This document shows, one piece after another, positions 35,988 through 44,698 of a stretch of DNA of 64,000 nt; within the stretch, counting starts at the first letter, position 1, and each line of letters starts with the position of its first letter. The notes beneath the pieces are model-generated. The model had not been told where the DNA came from and made no database searches. It saw only the letters and a program-made list of their open reading frames with translations. The DNA is taken from positions 1 to 64,000 of the forward strand of contig NZ_JAVDDU010000003.1 of assembly GCF_030848505.1 (NCBI RefSeq), in the 5' to 3' direction. Origin of the DNA: Marinimicrobium hydrolyticum (GTDB taxonomy: Bacteria; Pseudomonadota; Gammaproteobacteria; Pseudomonadales; Cellvibrionaceae). Position numbers and translations under genes: made by a program.

Positions 35988-36250
35988 CACTTCTCCTTGG
36001 CGGTCGATCCGTTTTGACTTCCGCCTGCGTAGGGCATGTTCATGTAACGGTCGCCCGAAGCCAGTTCATCAAACATTTGTTGCAGCCGCCGCTCTTGTGT
36101 AGAAGGCCGTTTAGCGCTACTAATCCACGTTGCGTTGGTACGGGGGGCGTGCGTCGTAAGCTGACCTCAAACCACTCGCCGCCAACGCCGCTTCAACGAA
36201 TTCCGGCCTCCACGTCAACAACAATTTTTGATCCGTTAACAAAGTTACTC
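35987..36250 (-). pseudogene. frameshifted remnant of a YdeI/OmpD-associated-like protein
   Basis: Reading leftward, one frame gives LTDQKLLLTWRPEFVEAAL and ends RPPYQRN, then hits a stop. Shifting one base at about 36125 gives TWISSAKRPSTQERRLQQMF, continuing through ELASGDRYMNMPY to a TGA at 35989-35987. Joined, this matches the C-terminal pattern of the YdeI family (a WI-SAKRPETR-RRI helix following a YQR-type segment). The 5' part is missing or in yet another frame. A base error in the assembly could also explain the single shift. Confidence 0.55.
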
Positions 36251-36298
36251 ATCGTGGACGACCCCGTCAAGAAGCCTCGTAAAGCGATACGCCAGCTT

Positions 36299-37258
36299 TT
36301 AAAGTCCTTTCTTTACCCAGCGGCCGTTTTGCTCGATTACCTCAAAACGGGCCCAATTCCGAAACTCTTCGCGGGTACATAGACCCGTGTCATAGTTATC
36401 GCCACCGGCAATATTTTTGTAGATTACTCGCCCATCCGTCGATTTACCGGTTTCTTCGGCATCAATCACCTGACGGATACACCACCGTTTGCCCAGCTCA
36501 CCGTTGCTGTAAAAGCCTCCCGGTAGCACGGTTTCCGGGTGCTCAACTTGGCGCTCAGCGTGCTCACGCGCCAGCTCCATTAGTTCGGTCAGTTCTTCGG
36601 TCGTAATATCCACATAGGAATTCAAACGCTCCATTGCCGCCGCTAGATCCTCCTGAGTGAGGGCAACTCCGGGATATTGGCTGGGGGCCGTGCGGGGAGT
36701 ACTGCCACGGCTCCAGTGAAAGGGGTAACGGCGCCAGGGGAAAATCGCGTTAAACAACACAGCCACCAGAACGATGGTAAGGGCATTCATCAAGACTGGT
36801 GTAATTAAATACGCATAGCCCAAGGCGTACACATCCGGGCCGCCGATCACGGCTGCCAGAGCGGTCGCCCCACCCGGAGGGTGGATGCAGCGCAGGTAGT
36901 ACATGGCCGCCACAGCGCCGCCGACCGCTAAAGCGGACGCCCAAAACAGCTCAGGAATGATTAACTGGCAGGTCACCCCCACGCCGGCTGAAACCACGTG
37001 TCCCCCAATAACCGCCCATGGTTGCGACAAGGCCCCGTGAGGTACGGCGAACAACAGCACGGCAGAGGCACCCATGGACGCTAACATCAACAGAGCGCCC
37101 ACGTCTGCCAGGTACCAAAGCGACAAGCCATAAACCGCAAGGATGCCCACAAAGGCACCCACGGAGGAAACCCATTTTTCCCGATGACTGGTGGTATTTC
37201 CCGCAATTCCCAAAAGGGCGCGGCTCTCACCCAACATACGCTGAAGTCTCGACACCAA
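36299..37258 (-). CDS. HPP family membrane protein with a C-terminal cytoplasmic domain
   Basis: 319 residues. The first half has four or five hydrophobic helices with the eponymous HPP motif in RCIHPPGGATALAAVIGG and the MGASAVLLFAVPHGALSQPWAVIGGH segment (quoted in part: GALSQPWAVIGG). HPP proteins are inner-membrane proteins; some transport nitrite in chloroplasts and cyanobacteria. The second half (about 195-319) is soluble, with a helical acidic region and a tail containing GKRWCIRQVIDAEET. Many HPP proteins carry CBS domains here; this tail does not look like CBS. Confidence 0.82.
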   Translation of the reverse strand: MVSRLQRMLGESRALLGIAGNTTSHREKWVSSVGAFVGILAVYGLSLWYLADVGALLMLASMGASAVLLFAVPHGALSQPWAVIGGHVVSAGVGVTCQLIIPELFWASALAVGGAVAAMYYLRCIHPPGGATALAAVIGGPDVYALGYAYLITPVLMNALTIVLVAVLFNAIFPWRRYPFHWSRGSTPRTAPSQYPGVALTQEDLAAAMERLNSYVDITTEELTELMELAREHAERQVEHPETVLPGGFYSNGELGKRWCIRQVIDAEETGKSTDGRVIYKNIAGGDNYDTGLCTREEFRNWARFEVIEQNGRWVKKGL

Positions 37259-37377
37259 GCTGTCTCTTGCACCAAATTAGTGCGCCAATGGTAGTACCTT
37301 CAGAGGGGTGTGGCAATCGTCCGCAACTCTCCCTTTCGCGATAGGTCCATAAGGAAAGACCCTGGCCAGGAGGCGTG

Positions 37378-37638
37378 ATGCAAATAGCCATTGAACATCA
37401 TCGTAAGGAGCAGCGTTTCAGCGTGCCGACAGACTCCGAACCCGCCGTGTTGGAATACCGGCTGCTCACGAGTACTTCTGAACCGGGCAGCGTGGACTTC
37501 ACGTATACCTACGTGCCCGCAGCCTATCGCGGACAAGGCATTGCTGAAGCACTGGTTCGGCATGGACTAAAGTGGGCGAAGGACGAAGGTTATGAGGTGC
37601 AAGCCAGTTGCTGGTACGCGGCCAAGTTTTTACGGTAA
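37378..37638 (+). CDS. small GNAT-like N-acetyltransferase (YjdJ type)
   Basis: 86 residues from the ATG at 37378, preceded by AGGAGG. It is the short acetyltransferase-like family (N-acetyltransferase domain type Yjdj) with DFTYTYVPAAYRGQGIAEALVRHGLKWAK (quoted in parts; the acetyl-CoA loop is YRGQGIA) and a conserved C-terminal Cys-Trp-Tyr (ASCWYAAKFL). Human and yeast relatives exist, with unclear substrates. It overlaps no other gene and is followed by a small membrane protein gene. Confidence 0.87.
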   Translation: MQIAIEHHRKEQRFSVPTDSEPAVLEYRLLTSTSEPGSVDFTYTYVPAAYRGQGIAEALVRHGLKWAKDEGYEVQASCWYAAKFLR

Positions 37639-37760
37639 CGAGCCTTTACTATGCACCCCGGTTTGAAAGTTCGAATTTACGCAAGGACGTGATTCTGAAC
37701 GACACTTGGCGGCAAACTCCGGAAGATGACGTAAATTCCATCTTGCCAGTCGGGGAAAAT

Positions 37761-38072
37761 ATGCATAACAATTTCCAATCCCACCGCGCCCTCCAAACAC
37801 AGGCAATCCAGACACCGGCAATCAGTGGTCGGGTCAGTGGTATTCAGGCTGGCGGCATGGCCGCAGGCCTTATTGCCTGCGTCCTTGCCGTATTGGGCAC
37901 AGTGACCCTGGCCAACGCTCTTTTGCCGCTAAGCGCCTTCGCAGCGATCTTCGGTACCATTCAGGGGCTCAAAGGCCGTTGCGCCGGCTGCATAGGGGTG
38001 AACCTGCTTGCCGGCGCCCTGGCGATATTTGGCATGGTGACGTCGCCCGAACTCATGCTCGCAGGGCTATAA
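37761..38072 (+). CDS. small hydrophobic membrane protein, unknown
   Basis: 103 residues from the ATG at 37761, preceded by GGGGA. The frame is open much further upstream, into the preceding acetyltransferase gene, but that part has no family or composition support. Three hydrophobic segments (about 30-50, 52-68 and 75-97) are separated by a KGRCAGC loop. I do not recognise the family. It ends 7 bp before the convergent DUF481 gene with no terminator between. Confidence 0.6.
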   Translation: MHNNFQSHRALQTQAIQTPAISGRVSGIQAGGMAAGLIACVLAVLGTVTLANALLPLSAFAAIFGTIQGLKGRCAGCIGVNLLAGALAIFGMVTSPELMLAGL

Positions 38073-38079
38073 AACACGC

Positions 38080-38868
38080 TTAACCGCCGAAACGGTACAC
38101 AACCCTAAAACCGTATTCTTGCCGCGTGGTATCGACGCCAGGGGCCGGCTCACTGTAATGCACCAGTGAGGCCACAAAGCGCAATGCCAGTTGATCGGAC
38201 AAGGGGTGGTCCAGAAAGAACTCACCGATGGCACTGAAATTGCCCCAGTCGCTCAATCGGGGCTGAAAGTACAGGGTGGATCCGAAAGTAGTGTTCTCAC
38301 CCACCTCCGCGCGTGCGGTCAGATAAATATTGGCGCGCCAAACGTGAGAATCAACCCGGCCCGCATCCCCCACTTCCTGGCGCCATTCTGACATTACGCC
38401 CAAGCCCAGCGCGTGATCAACCGCTTCACCAAACACACCGTTCAAGCGTGTACCCGTGCCCACCAGGGAGCGCTCACGCAGAGAGGCATAGTCGTCTCTG
38501 GCGCTCTGACCAAACACCTCCCAGTTGTACAAAGCGTCATAGGGGGAGATGGCGTCCGACCCCAATGCGTGCACGTGACGCAAATGCACCATGCCCCGAC
38601 GCCGGTATACGTCATTCACTTCACTGTAGGAGCCTCGGGCCACGAGAAAATTATGACTCCCGGGGCGCAACCAGTCCAAGCGTCCATTGGCATCCAATCT
38701 CACCTCATCGGAACCGCTCTGAATGGCGCTTAGAGACATTCCGACTTCACCGTTCACTCCAGGCTCCAACTCCGCGTTGCGCACCGCTTCGATATTCACG
38801 ATGGCCGCGGCAGGTAGCGCCAACATTAGCATCCCGGCTGCGGCGAATGAGCGTATTACGTTGATCAT
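38080..38868 (-). CDS. DUF481 family outer-membrane beta-barrel protein
   Basis: 262 residues. A signal peptide ends near AAAIV (about residue 23). The rest is rich in alternating hydrophobic and aromatic strands ending YGFRVVYRFGG, typical of a small outer-membrane barrel. The pattern NIEAVRN...GVNGEVGMSLSAIQSGSDEVRLDANGRLDW (quoted with a gap; strand pairs only) fits DUF481, a family of putative salt-induced outer-membrane proteins of unknown function. It is single, with a terminator of the GH67 gene upstream of it. Confidence 0.8.
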   Translation of the reverse strand: MINVIRSFAAAGMLMLALPAAAIVNIEAVRNAELEPGVNGEVGMSLSAIQSGSDEVRLDANGRLDWLRPGSHNFLVARGSYSEVNDVYRRRGMVHLRHVHALGSDAISPYDALYNWEVFGQSARDDYASLRERSLVGTGTRLNGVFGEAVDHALGLGVMSEWRQEVGDAGRVDSHVWRANIYLTARAEVGENTTFGSTLYFQPRLSDWGNFSAIGEFFLDHPLSDQLALRFVASLVHYSEPAPGVDTTRQEYGFRVVYRFGG

Positions 38869-38994
38869 GACTTTTCTCCGGCATCAGTGGTAAGTACAAC
38901 AGCCCTGCCCGTTAGAGGACGAGGACTCTTTCCCGTGTGCATTCTAACGTATTGATTGTGCCCTTTTCCGCCACCTTTCTCAGTGACGGGGAAC

Positions 38995-39033
38995 AAAAAA
39001 AAGGCACCGGGCCGGGGCCTCGGTGCCTTTTTG
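38995..39033 (-). terminator. intrinsic terminator of the GH67 gene (bidirectional form)
   Basis: GGCACCG (39003-39009) pairs with CGGTGCC (39021-39027) around a GC-rich loop, flanked by eight A on the left and five T on the right. On the minus strand it ends in a long T-run, 16 bp after the alpha-glucuronidase stop. Confidence 0.93.
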
Positions 39034-39048
39034 TTGAAGCCCTGAGGA

Positions 39049-41241
39049 TTAGTTCAGAGCGCGGCTCCGGCTGGCCGGGTGCCAGGGATCGGGCACGTAG
39101 AAGGTGCGCTCAAGCTTTTTGTAGTGCTCCAGATCGTGCTCTGGCTGCGGGTATTGCTCCGGTATGGGCCGGCCGGAAACACTCGAGAAGTAAAGCACGC
39201 AGGAGTCGCGCCAGCGAATAGCGTCACGCAGTTGGATCTCCAGTAGTGCCTTCACATGCTCGAAGCGCTGCTGGTCAATTAGCCCTTCCACTTGGTCCCA
39301 CTTACGCTGCATGGCTTCCACTTGCTCAACGCCCTTGTAGTACTTGTGTACCAACTCTTCCCACAGGGTACGACCAGACTCCATCTCGTGATCCCAGTCC
39401 ACATGGTGGAACCAGAGCATGAAATCTTCCGGCACACGGTCCAGGTCGGCGAAGAGTTCCCGCACGGGCTCATGGTATTGCTCCACAGCGTTGGAGCCTG
39501 TCTCGGTGCGATCAAAACCAATGCCGGTTTCAGAAGCCCGATGGTAATAAGCGGCGGTCCAGTCCAGACGGTCCGCCTCCGCGTACCAGGGGGCGGGACC
39601 GTAGTGGTGGCCCTGGGCATAGAGGTGCGTCAGCCCCAGCGGATTGCGATAGTTCACCCCCGCCTCGCGGGAGATCTCCATAATTTCACCCACGGGATCC
39701 AGGAAACGACGGTCGTGACTGAAGGTCATGCGCATCCACTCATCGGCGATTTGCTCTGAGGTCAGCTCGTAGTCCCAAGCCATACGACCGTAGACGTACC
39801 AGCTGGACTGCACAAACGGGTGGCCGGTCCAGTTGCGATCCGTACCCGGGTTGATGACCCCGGCCATGCCGGTGTGCTTGTACTCAAACACTTCGTTGCC
39901 AAGAATTCGGCCTACCGTAGAGCCTTCGCCCTTAGCATAGGTATCCGCCTGCAGTACTTCTTCGAACAGTGGTCCTTGATACGCCAGATGGTAAGAGAAA
40001 CCGAAATATTCCTGAGTTACCTGCAGCTCCAGCATGATGTTGGTGTCTTTCAAGCCACCAAATAAGGGCGAGAAAGGCTCGCGAGGCTGGAAATCAATGG
40101 GGCCATTTTTGATCTGCAAAATGACGCTGTCCTTGAACTTACCGTCCAGGGGCATGAACTCGTCGTAAGCCTCACGGAAGCGATCTTCCTGCTCTGGGTC
40201 ATAGACAAAGGCCCGCCAAAAAACCAGTCCGCCAAACGGCTCCAGCGCCTCGGCCAGCATATTGGCGCCATCGGCGTGAGTACGCCCGTAGCCATGGGGG
40301 CCGGGCTGGCCTTCAGAATCGGCTTTCACCAGAAAACCGCCAAAGTCGGGGATGTACTCGTAAACCTTTTCCGCTCGGTCTTTCCACCACTGGCGCACGC
40401 CCGGATCCAGAGGATCGGCGGTATCCAAGTCGCCAAAGGCGCGCGGGGAGTCGAAGTTGATGGACAGGTACATCTTGATCCCGTAGGGGCGGAAAGTGTC
40501 CGCCAGTACCGCCACTTTCTCCAGGAACTGGTCACTGAGAATGCGGGGGTCGGCGTTGACGTTATTAATGACGGTAGCGTTGATCCCTAAAGAGGCATTC
40601 ATACGCGCATAGTCGGTGTAACGCGGGTCCCGATGGTTCGGCAGAGAACCCCAGTCCCACAGGGACAAGCCGGCGTAGCCACGCTCAACCAAGCGATCCA
40701 AGTTATCCCAATGGTTGACCATGCGATGCTGAACTTTGGGTGCGGAGCTGACGTTGAGGCCATCAATGGTTTCGCCGGTTTGCAGCAAACGCAGCAGGTG
40801 GTAAACCCCGTAGAGAACTCCCACATCACTCTGTGCCGCAACGATGGTGGCCGGACGGCGATTGATACGGGTTTCCTCCAGAATAAACCCCTCGGGGCCC
40901 ACCTGGGCAAGTCGGTCTTCAAGGTCCAGAGAGGCGATCAATTCTGAGCTCTCGGGAGTGCCAATGACCAGATTGCCGCGGCGAGCGAGGTTGTCGCGCT
41001 CAGCCAATTCCCGATCTAGCAGCCCGCCCAAGCCCATACGCAGCTCTTTGACAGCGGCATCAATGGTGGGTGATTGGCTGTCCACCACCAGATGACGCAG
41101 CTGCGAGCGGTAATCATTGCGCAGGCTGGTGTTTTCAATCGGATCGTAACGCAGCCACATACGGTAGCCGTCTTCGGCCAGCGCCAGGCCGGAACCCGAA
41201 ATCAAGGCGAAAGTGAGTAAAAAAGCAAAGAATCTAGACAT
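39049..41241 (-). CDS. alpha-glucuronidase, glycoside hydrolase family 67
   Basis: 730 residues. It removes 4-O-methyl-glucuronic acid from the non-reducing end of xylo-oligosaccharides, completing glucuronoxylan breakdown. A signal sequence ends near A22. The catalytic residues match the Cellvibrio japonicus GlcA67A set with a constant offset of 18: E310 in [10 protein letters not shown] (general acid), D383 in NGPIDFQP, and E411 in QVTQEYFGF. The C-terminal helical domain includes [12 protein letters not shown]. The length agrees with family members. No xylanase, xylosidase or transporter gene adjoins it, so it is a lone xylan gene here. A strong terminator follows. Confidence 0.96.
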   Translation of the reverse strand: MSRFFAFLLTFALISGSGLALAEDGYRMWLRYDPIENTSLRNDYRSQLRHLVVDSQSPTIDAAVKELRMGLGGLLDRELAERDNLARRGNLVIGTPESSELIASLDLEDRLAQVGPEGFILEETRINRRPATIVAAQSDVGVLYGVYHLLRLLQTGETIDGLNVSSAPKVQHRMVNHWDNLDRLVERGYAGLSLWDWGSLPNHRDPRYTDYARMNASLGINATVINNVNADPRILSDQFLEKVAVLADTFRPYGIKMYLSINFDSPRAFGDLDTADPLDPGVRQWWKDRAEKVYEYIPDFGGFLVKADSEGQPGPHGYGRTHADGANMLAEALEPFGGLVFWRAFVYDPEQEDRFREAYDEFMPLDGKFKDSVILQIKNGPIDFQPREPFSPLFGGLKDTNIMLELQVTQEYFGFSYHLAYQGPLFEEVLQADTYAKGEGSTVGRILGNEVFEYKHTGMAGVINPGTDRNWTGHPFVQSSWYVYGRMAWDYELTSEQIADEWMRMTFSHDRRFLDPVGEIMEISREAGVNYRNPLGLTHLYAQGHHYGPAPWYAEADRLDWTAAYYHRASETGIGFDRTETGSNAVEQYHEPVRELFADLDRVPEDFMLWFHHVDWDHEMESGRTLWEELVHKYYKGVEQVEAMQRKWDQVEGLIDQQRFEHVKALLEIQLRDAIRWRDSCVLYFSSVSGRPIPEQYPQPEHDLEHYKKLERTFYVPDPWHPASRSRALN

Positions 41242-41376
41242 GAGGTACCCAATTATTCTTTAAAAGATACGCGCCCTTTCGGGCGGCAAGCAAGCAGTGC
41301 AGGCCCTATATTAAAGTCAATTTAACCATAAGGCCAGAACGGCTACTTGAAAGGGTAGCGCAGTGAGCGCGAAAAA

Positions 41377-41727
41377 TCAGGCGGGTTGATCCAAAGCGGC
41401 GATTAACGCGTCCACATCCTCGGCAGACTGGGGCGAGAGGTCAATGATGGCGAAACCCGCCCAGTGCTTGCCATTGTGATCGGCATTGCGGGTCCATAGG
41501 CAATCCACCCCGAGCTGAATGGTATTGTGGCCATTGAGTGGCTGAGGTAGGTGCAGGTCCAGCTTATAAAGCTTGTCCTCCTCCAGGCGCTGATCGCCCA
41601 TCAACATGATGCCACGACGGTGAATGTTGACCAGTCGACCCAGGTACACATCGCGCAAGCTGTCGTAAACGTCCACGGCGTCAGTGACTCCATAGCGCTC
41701 CAGGCCACGTTGTTGCTTAATGATCAT
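41377..41727 (-). CDS. PilZ domain protein
   Basis: 116 residues. A single PilZ-like domain: an N-terminal Arg-containing segment (KQQRGLERY), YLGRLVNIHRRGIMLMGDQRL in the position of the D/NxSxxG beta strand (here NIHRRG, so the canonical Ser is His), then a barrel with VDCLWTRNADHNGKHWAGFAIIDLS (quoted in parts). PilZ domains usually bind cyclic di-GMP. The degenerate DxSxxG motif leaves binding uncertain. Its start overlaps the end of the upstream DUF1631 gene by 11 bp, so it is probably translationally coupled to it. Confidence 0.75.
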   Translation of the reverse strand: MIIKQQRGLERYGVTDAVDVYDSLRDVYLGRLVNIHRRGIMLMGDQRLEEDKLYKLDLHLPQPLNGHNTIQLGVDCLWTRNADHNGKHWAGFAIIDLSPQSAEDVDALIAALDQPA

Positions 41728-44089
41728 TACCGTCCTCGATCTTGGAGCTCACACGGGAGTTTAGTTGCTGGTAGATGTTTTCCAAGGCCCGCTCGAAAAA
41801 AGGTTTGGTGCTGCCGTGGATCACTCTGGCTTTGCCCGCGATCATGTCTCGAGCCAGTTGCAAACCAGAATTCATGGCCATCTTTCGGCCCTTTTGGTCC
41901 ACCAGCATGTAGTGCAAAGTACGCTTGTTGTACCAGGAGACTTTGAGTCGCCGCCCCCCTTCGTATTCAAACCAAGTGCCGAACTCAATCAATTTTAACG
42001 TATCGACGATTTTTTGCTCTTCGGGGGTTACGGGCTCATCCACACCTTCGCCTCGACCAGCTCGTTCTGCCGCCATGGATTCAAGCTTGCTGCGCATAGG
42101 GGCCGGAGCCGGAGCCGCCTTGCGGCTTTGCAGAGCCATTTTTTGCAACGAGCGGATGGCGTCAAGTAGCTTACGGCCTTTGGCTTGCTCATAGCCAATG
42201 GTATCAAAACCACGCTCCAGCCCTGCCAGCACGTCGTCCTGTATCTCCAACTGCCGGGACTTGTCGTGCTCGAGCAACTTCGGCTCCAGTGTCCACAGCA
42301 GCTCTTCGATAAGATTCAGAGCGCCTGTCCAGCTCTCTGAGCGATCGCCGTAGCGTAGAAGCACAAAAGAGAGGTAGTCCGACCAGGGCTGTAGCAATAG
42401 GAGCAGCACGGCCGAGGGCAGCTCACGGCCATCGGTACGCTGAATGACTTCGTCGTTCACCCTTTGCTTGGCTTCACGCAATTTTTCTTCGCCTTGCACT
42501 TTTTCCAGGGCGCGTCTTTCAATCAGTTCCTGTCGTCGAGCCAGGTTGTGCGTGTATCCATTGAACTCCAGCAGAACTTCGGCAAACAGGCGCACATCGT
42601 TTTCAAACTCACCCAGAATACGGAACACGGTGGCCTTGATCTTATCGTACATATCGTACTGGCAAGTTCCGTCGTTGCTGACCCAGCGCGAGCCGGCTTC
42701 CGCCAAACTGTTAAGCAGCACCCGAGCCGGATGTTCGGTTTGCTCAAAGAATCCCTTGTCGATAAACGCAATTTTCAGGAAGGGTGTATGCAGATAGCTG
42801 AGCAGGGTCTTCACGGAATCGGGTAGGTTATCGTCGGAGAGCATGTACTCAAAGAGCAAACCCACCAGATCAATGGTTTCCATGTCGGCCGCGTCAACCT
42901 GCCCCTCGTCATCATCCGCGGTAATCCGAGCCAGCATCTGCTGGCTTACTTCCTGGACCGAGGACGGCATAAGTTCGCCCCCGCTCTGGACCGCCTGGCT
43001 CGAAACGTCCAGCGCCTGAACCTGGAGGCTCTGCAACACATCCACCCATTGTTGGCTGGAATAAGCCTGCCGGAGACCCGAATGATAGGGTGTGCCGCCA
43101 ATGGTGGGCTCCGCATCAACGTCTCCCGCCCCAGACACAGGCGCGCCCGCATACTGCGCCATATGGCTCTGCAGCAGTCGAATAGCGTTGAACAAGCCTG
43201 TTTGGTACTGATTATCCGCCGAGCTGCCCACGCCGCTAAGCAAGCGATCGCTGGCACGCCGTTGGGGCACAGCTTGCGGTTCTGTGCTGCCTTCGTCAGG
43301 CGCGGCCTCCTGCCCCGCAGAGACGTCCTCAACGGGACCGGAGTCGTCGACCACGGCGGCATAGCGCAAATTGGGCAACACGCCCTCATCAATCAGATAA
43401 CCATTGATTTGCTCGTAAAGCTCATCAAGGTGTCCAATCAACTCCCGATCAAACGTCTTGTAGCCGATGATTTTGGATTTGTTATCCAGCTCAAGAGAGG
43501 CCAAGGAGCGCCGCAAGGCTTCACAAAATTGTACGGGGCTGGCGGGGTTGCTGCGTTCATCGGGCTTTTCCCCGTCGCTAAGCAGCGCCAAGCGCTGCTG
43601 CAAGGCCCAAAGTTGACCAGCGAACAAGCTGTCTGCGCGGTGGGTAATAGAGGTGATGGCTATGGTTTCTTCCAGGTCAGAATGCTCCACCAGGGATAAC
43701 ATGTCACCACTGAAACGCTCTTCCCCGGTAAGCGTGTTAAGCATCTTGTTTCTGAACTTGGTGTAGCCATTACTGAGGCGCTGACTGAACTCTTCTTCCA
43801 CGCTCTTGCGGGACTCGGCCAGATTGCGGCGCACTTCGTACAGGGCCGTTTGCTCGCGATTGGAGCGGGCACGCTCGGCGTAGTCATCCAGCAGCTCGCA
43901 CCAACTGCGCCAAAAGCCCGGAAAGACGTGGCGTGCATAGTCCACCGTGAGTTCCCGGCAGTGCATCAAACAGCGAGCAATTTGCTGTTGGCTGAGGGGT
44001 TGCACTTGATGCGGGGTAGGCGCTTGTGGAGCACCGGGTTGATCTGCGTCTCGGGATCTGGTCATAACATTCTTGTCCGTGATTGCCAT
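41717..44089 (-). CDS. DUF1631 family protein
   Basis: 790 residues from the ATG at 44089, preceded by GAGGA; an in-frame ATG 14 codons upstream lacks a binding site. It is a large, mostly helical cytoplasmic protein matching DUF1631, sometimes mislabelled thymidine phosphorylase. The N-terminal region has FRNKMLNTLTGEERFSGDML, the middle has a low-complexity Gln/Pro/Ala stretch, and the tail contains GTWFEYEGGRRLKVSWYNKRT, which looks like a beta-rich module similar to PilZ-type barrels. The function is unknown. The overlapping PilZ gene suggests a link to cyclic di-GMP signalling. Confidence 0.82.
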   Translation of the reverse strand: MAITDKNVMTRSRDADQPGAPQAPTPHQVQPLSQQQIARCLMHCRELTVDYARHVFPGFWRSWCELLDDYAERARSNREQTALYEVRRNLAESRKSVEEEFSQRLSNGYTKFRNKMLNTLTGEERFSGDMLSLVEHSDLEETIAITSITHRADSLFAGQLWALQQRLALLSDGEKPDERSNPASPVQFCEALRRSLASLELDNKSKIIGYKTFDRELIGHLDELYEQINGYLIDEGVLPNLRYAAVVDDSGPVEDVSAGQEAAPDEGSTEPQAVPQRRASDRLLSGVGSSADNQYQTGLFNAIRLLQSHMAQYAGAPVSGAGDVDAEPTIGGTPYHSGLRQAYSSQQWVDVLQSLQVQALDVSSQAVQSGGELMPSSVQEVSQQMLARITADDDEGQVDAADMETIDLVGLLFEYMLSDDNLPDSVKTLLSYLHTPFLKIAFIDKGFFEQTEHPARVLLNSLAEAGSRWVSNDGTCQYDMYDKIKATVFRILGEFENDVRLFAEVLLEFNGYTHNLARRQELIERRALEKVQGEEKLREAKQRVNDEVIQRTDGRELPSAVLLLLLQPWSDYLSFVLLRYGDRSESWTGALNLIEELLWTLEPKLLEHDKSRQLEIQDDVLAGLERGFDTIGYEQAKGRKLLDAIRSLQKMALQSRKAAPAPAPMRSKLESMAAERAGRGEGVDEPVTPEEQKIVDTLKLIEFGTWFEYEGGRRLKVSWYNKRTLHYMLVDQKGRKMAMNSGLQLARDMIAGKARVIHGSTKPFFERALENIYQQLNSRVSSKIEDGNDH

Positions 44090-44326
44090 CGTTGCGTTCC
44101 TCGGGGCATATCCATCGCGCGGTAGTTGCAAGGCTACACCTCTTCGGTAGTCATGACTAGCCAGACGACACCACTTTGCCGGACTACGTCGAGCCGAGGG
44201 ACTTTAAAATGAGATGTGCAAAAGGTGGTGATACCCAACGAATAGAAGGCACGTAATGTGCCATAAACTCCTGCCTCCGTGACGCCTATCCATTTGCCTG
44301 ACATTCACATGACTCAAGCCCAGATA

Positions 44327-44373
44327 TGAACCAAATCTGTGCGTGATGCTCGATTTTGGACCATATTGGTGCA
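44327..44373 (+). promoter_or_regulatory. two NtrC-like binding sites upstream of the guanidine operon
   Basis: TGGACCATATTGGTGCA (44357-44373) differs from the NtrC palindrome TGCACC-N5-GGTGCA at one position. A weaker match, TGAACCAAATCTGTGCG (44327-44343), lies with its centre 30 bp upstream. Paired sites about three helical turns apart are the arrangement of the glnA enhancer. They sit about 90-120 bp before the expected start site of the sigma-54 promoter at 44427. Confidence 0.72.
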
Positions 44374-44426
44374 CCACCCTGAGGCAATTTTCCCCTAACA
44401 CCGCCAGTCTAGGCGGCTACACAGAT

Positions 44427-44442
44427 TGGTATCGATATTGCT
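44427..44442 (+). promoter_or_regulatory. sigma-54 type promoter
   Basis: TGGTATCGATATTGCT has the GG (-24) and GC (-12) dinucleotides with exactly 10 bases between, and ATTGCT close to the -12 consensus TTGCW. It lies downstream of the NtrC-like sites and about 70 bp before the riboswitch, as expected for a nitrogen-regulated leader transcript. Confidence 0.72.
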
Positions 44443-44510
44443 ACACCTAAATCGACGTTTATTGTCCGCACTCTGGTGATTCGAGACAATCGCTCATAAG
44501 CAGAATGGAA

Positions 44511-44617
44511 GGCTAGGGTTCCGACCACACACTGGTGCCTGGACCGAGAGCCTTCGACCTTGCAGGTTTGCCTCGCTACGAGGCAGAGGTTACACGGCGG
44601 GATAAAAGCCCGGGAGA
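44511..44617 (+). ncRNA. guanidine-I (ykkC) riboswitch
   Basis: The conserved blocks of the ykkC class are present in order: CTAGGGTTCCG (44513-44523), GGACCGAGAG (44541-44550), and ACACGGCGGGATAAAAGCCCGGGAGA (44592-44617, quoted by blocks ACGGCGGGATAAAAGCC and CGGGAGA). This aptamer binds guanidinium and turns on export or degradation genes. It is 81 bp before the substrate-binding protein gene, whose operon encodes guanidine-degrading enzymes, so identity and context agree. A downstream expression platform is not obvious; a hairpin or binding-site occlusion could serve. Confidence 0.93.
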
Positions 44618-44698
44618 CTCATAACGGACGGTGATGCCAGCGGCACACCTACGTGGCCAGAGTGCTCTTTTAACCGATGTAACCCCTGGAGGTTCACC

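Noticed and set aside
44204-44401. A 65-codon leftward frame before the guanidine operon
   Set aside because: It covers the NtrC-like sites and has no ribosome binding site or recognisable product.
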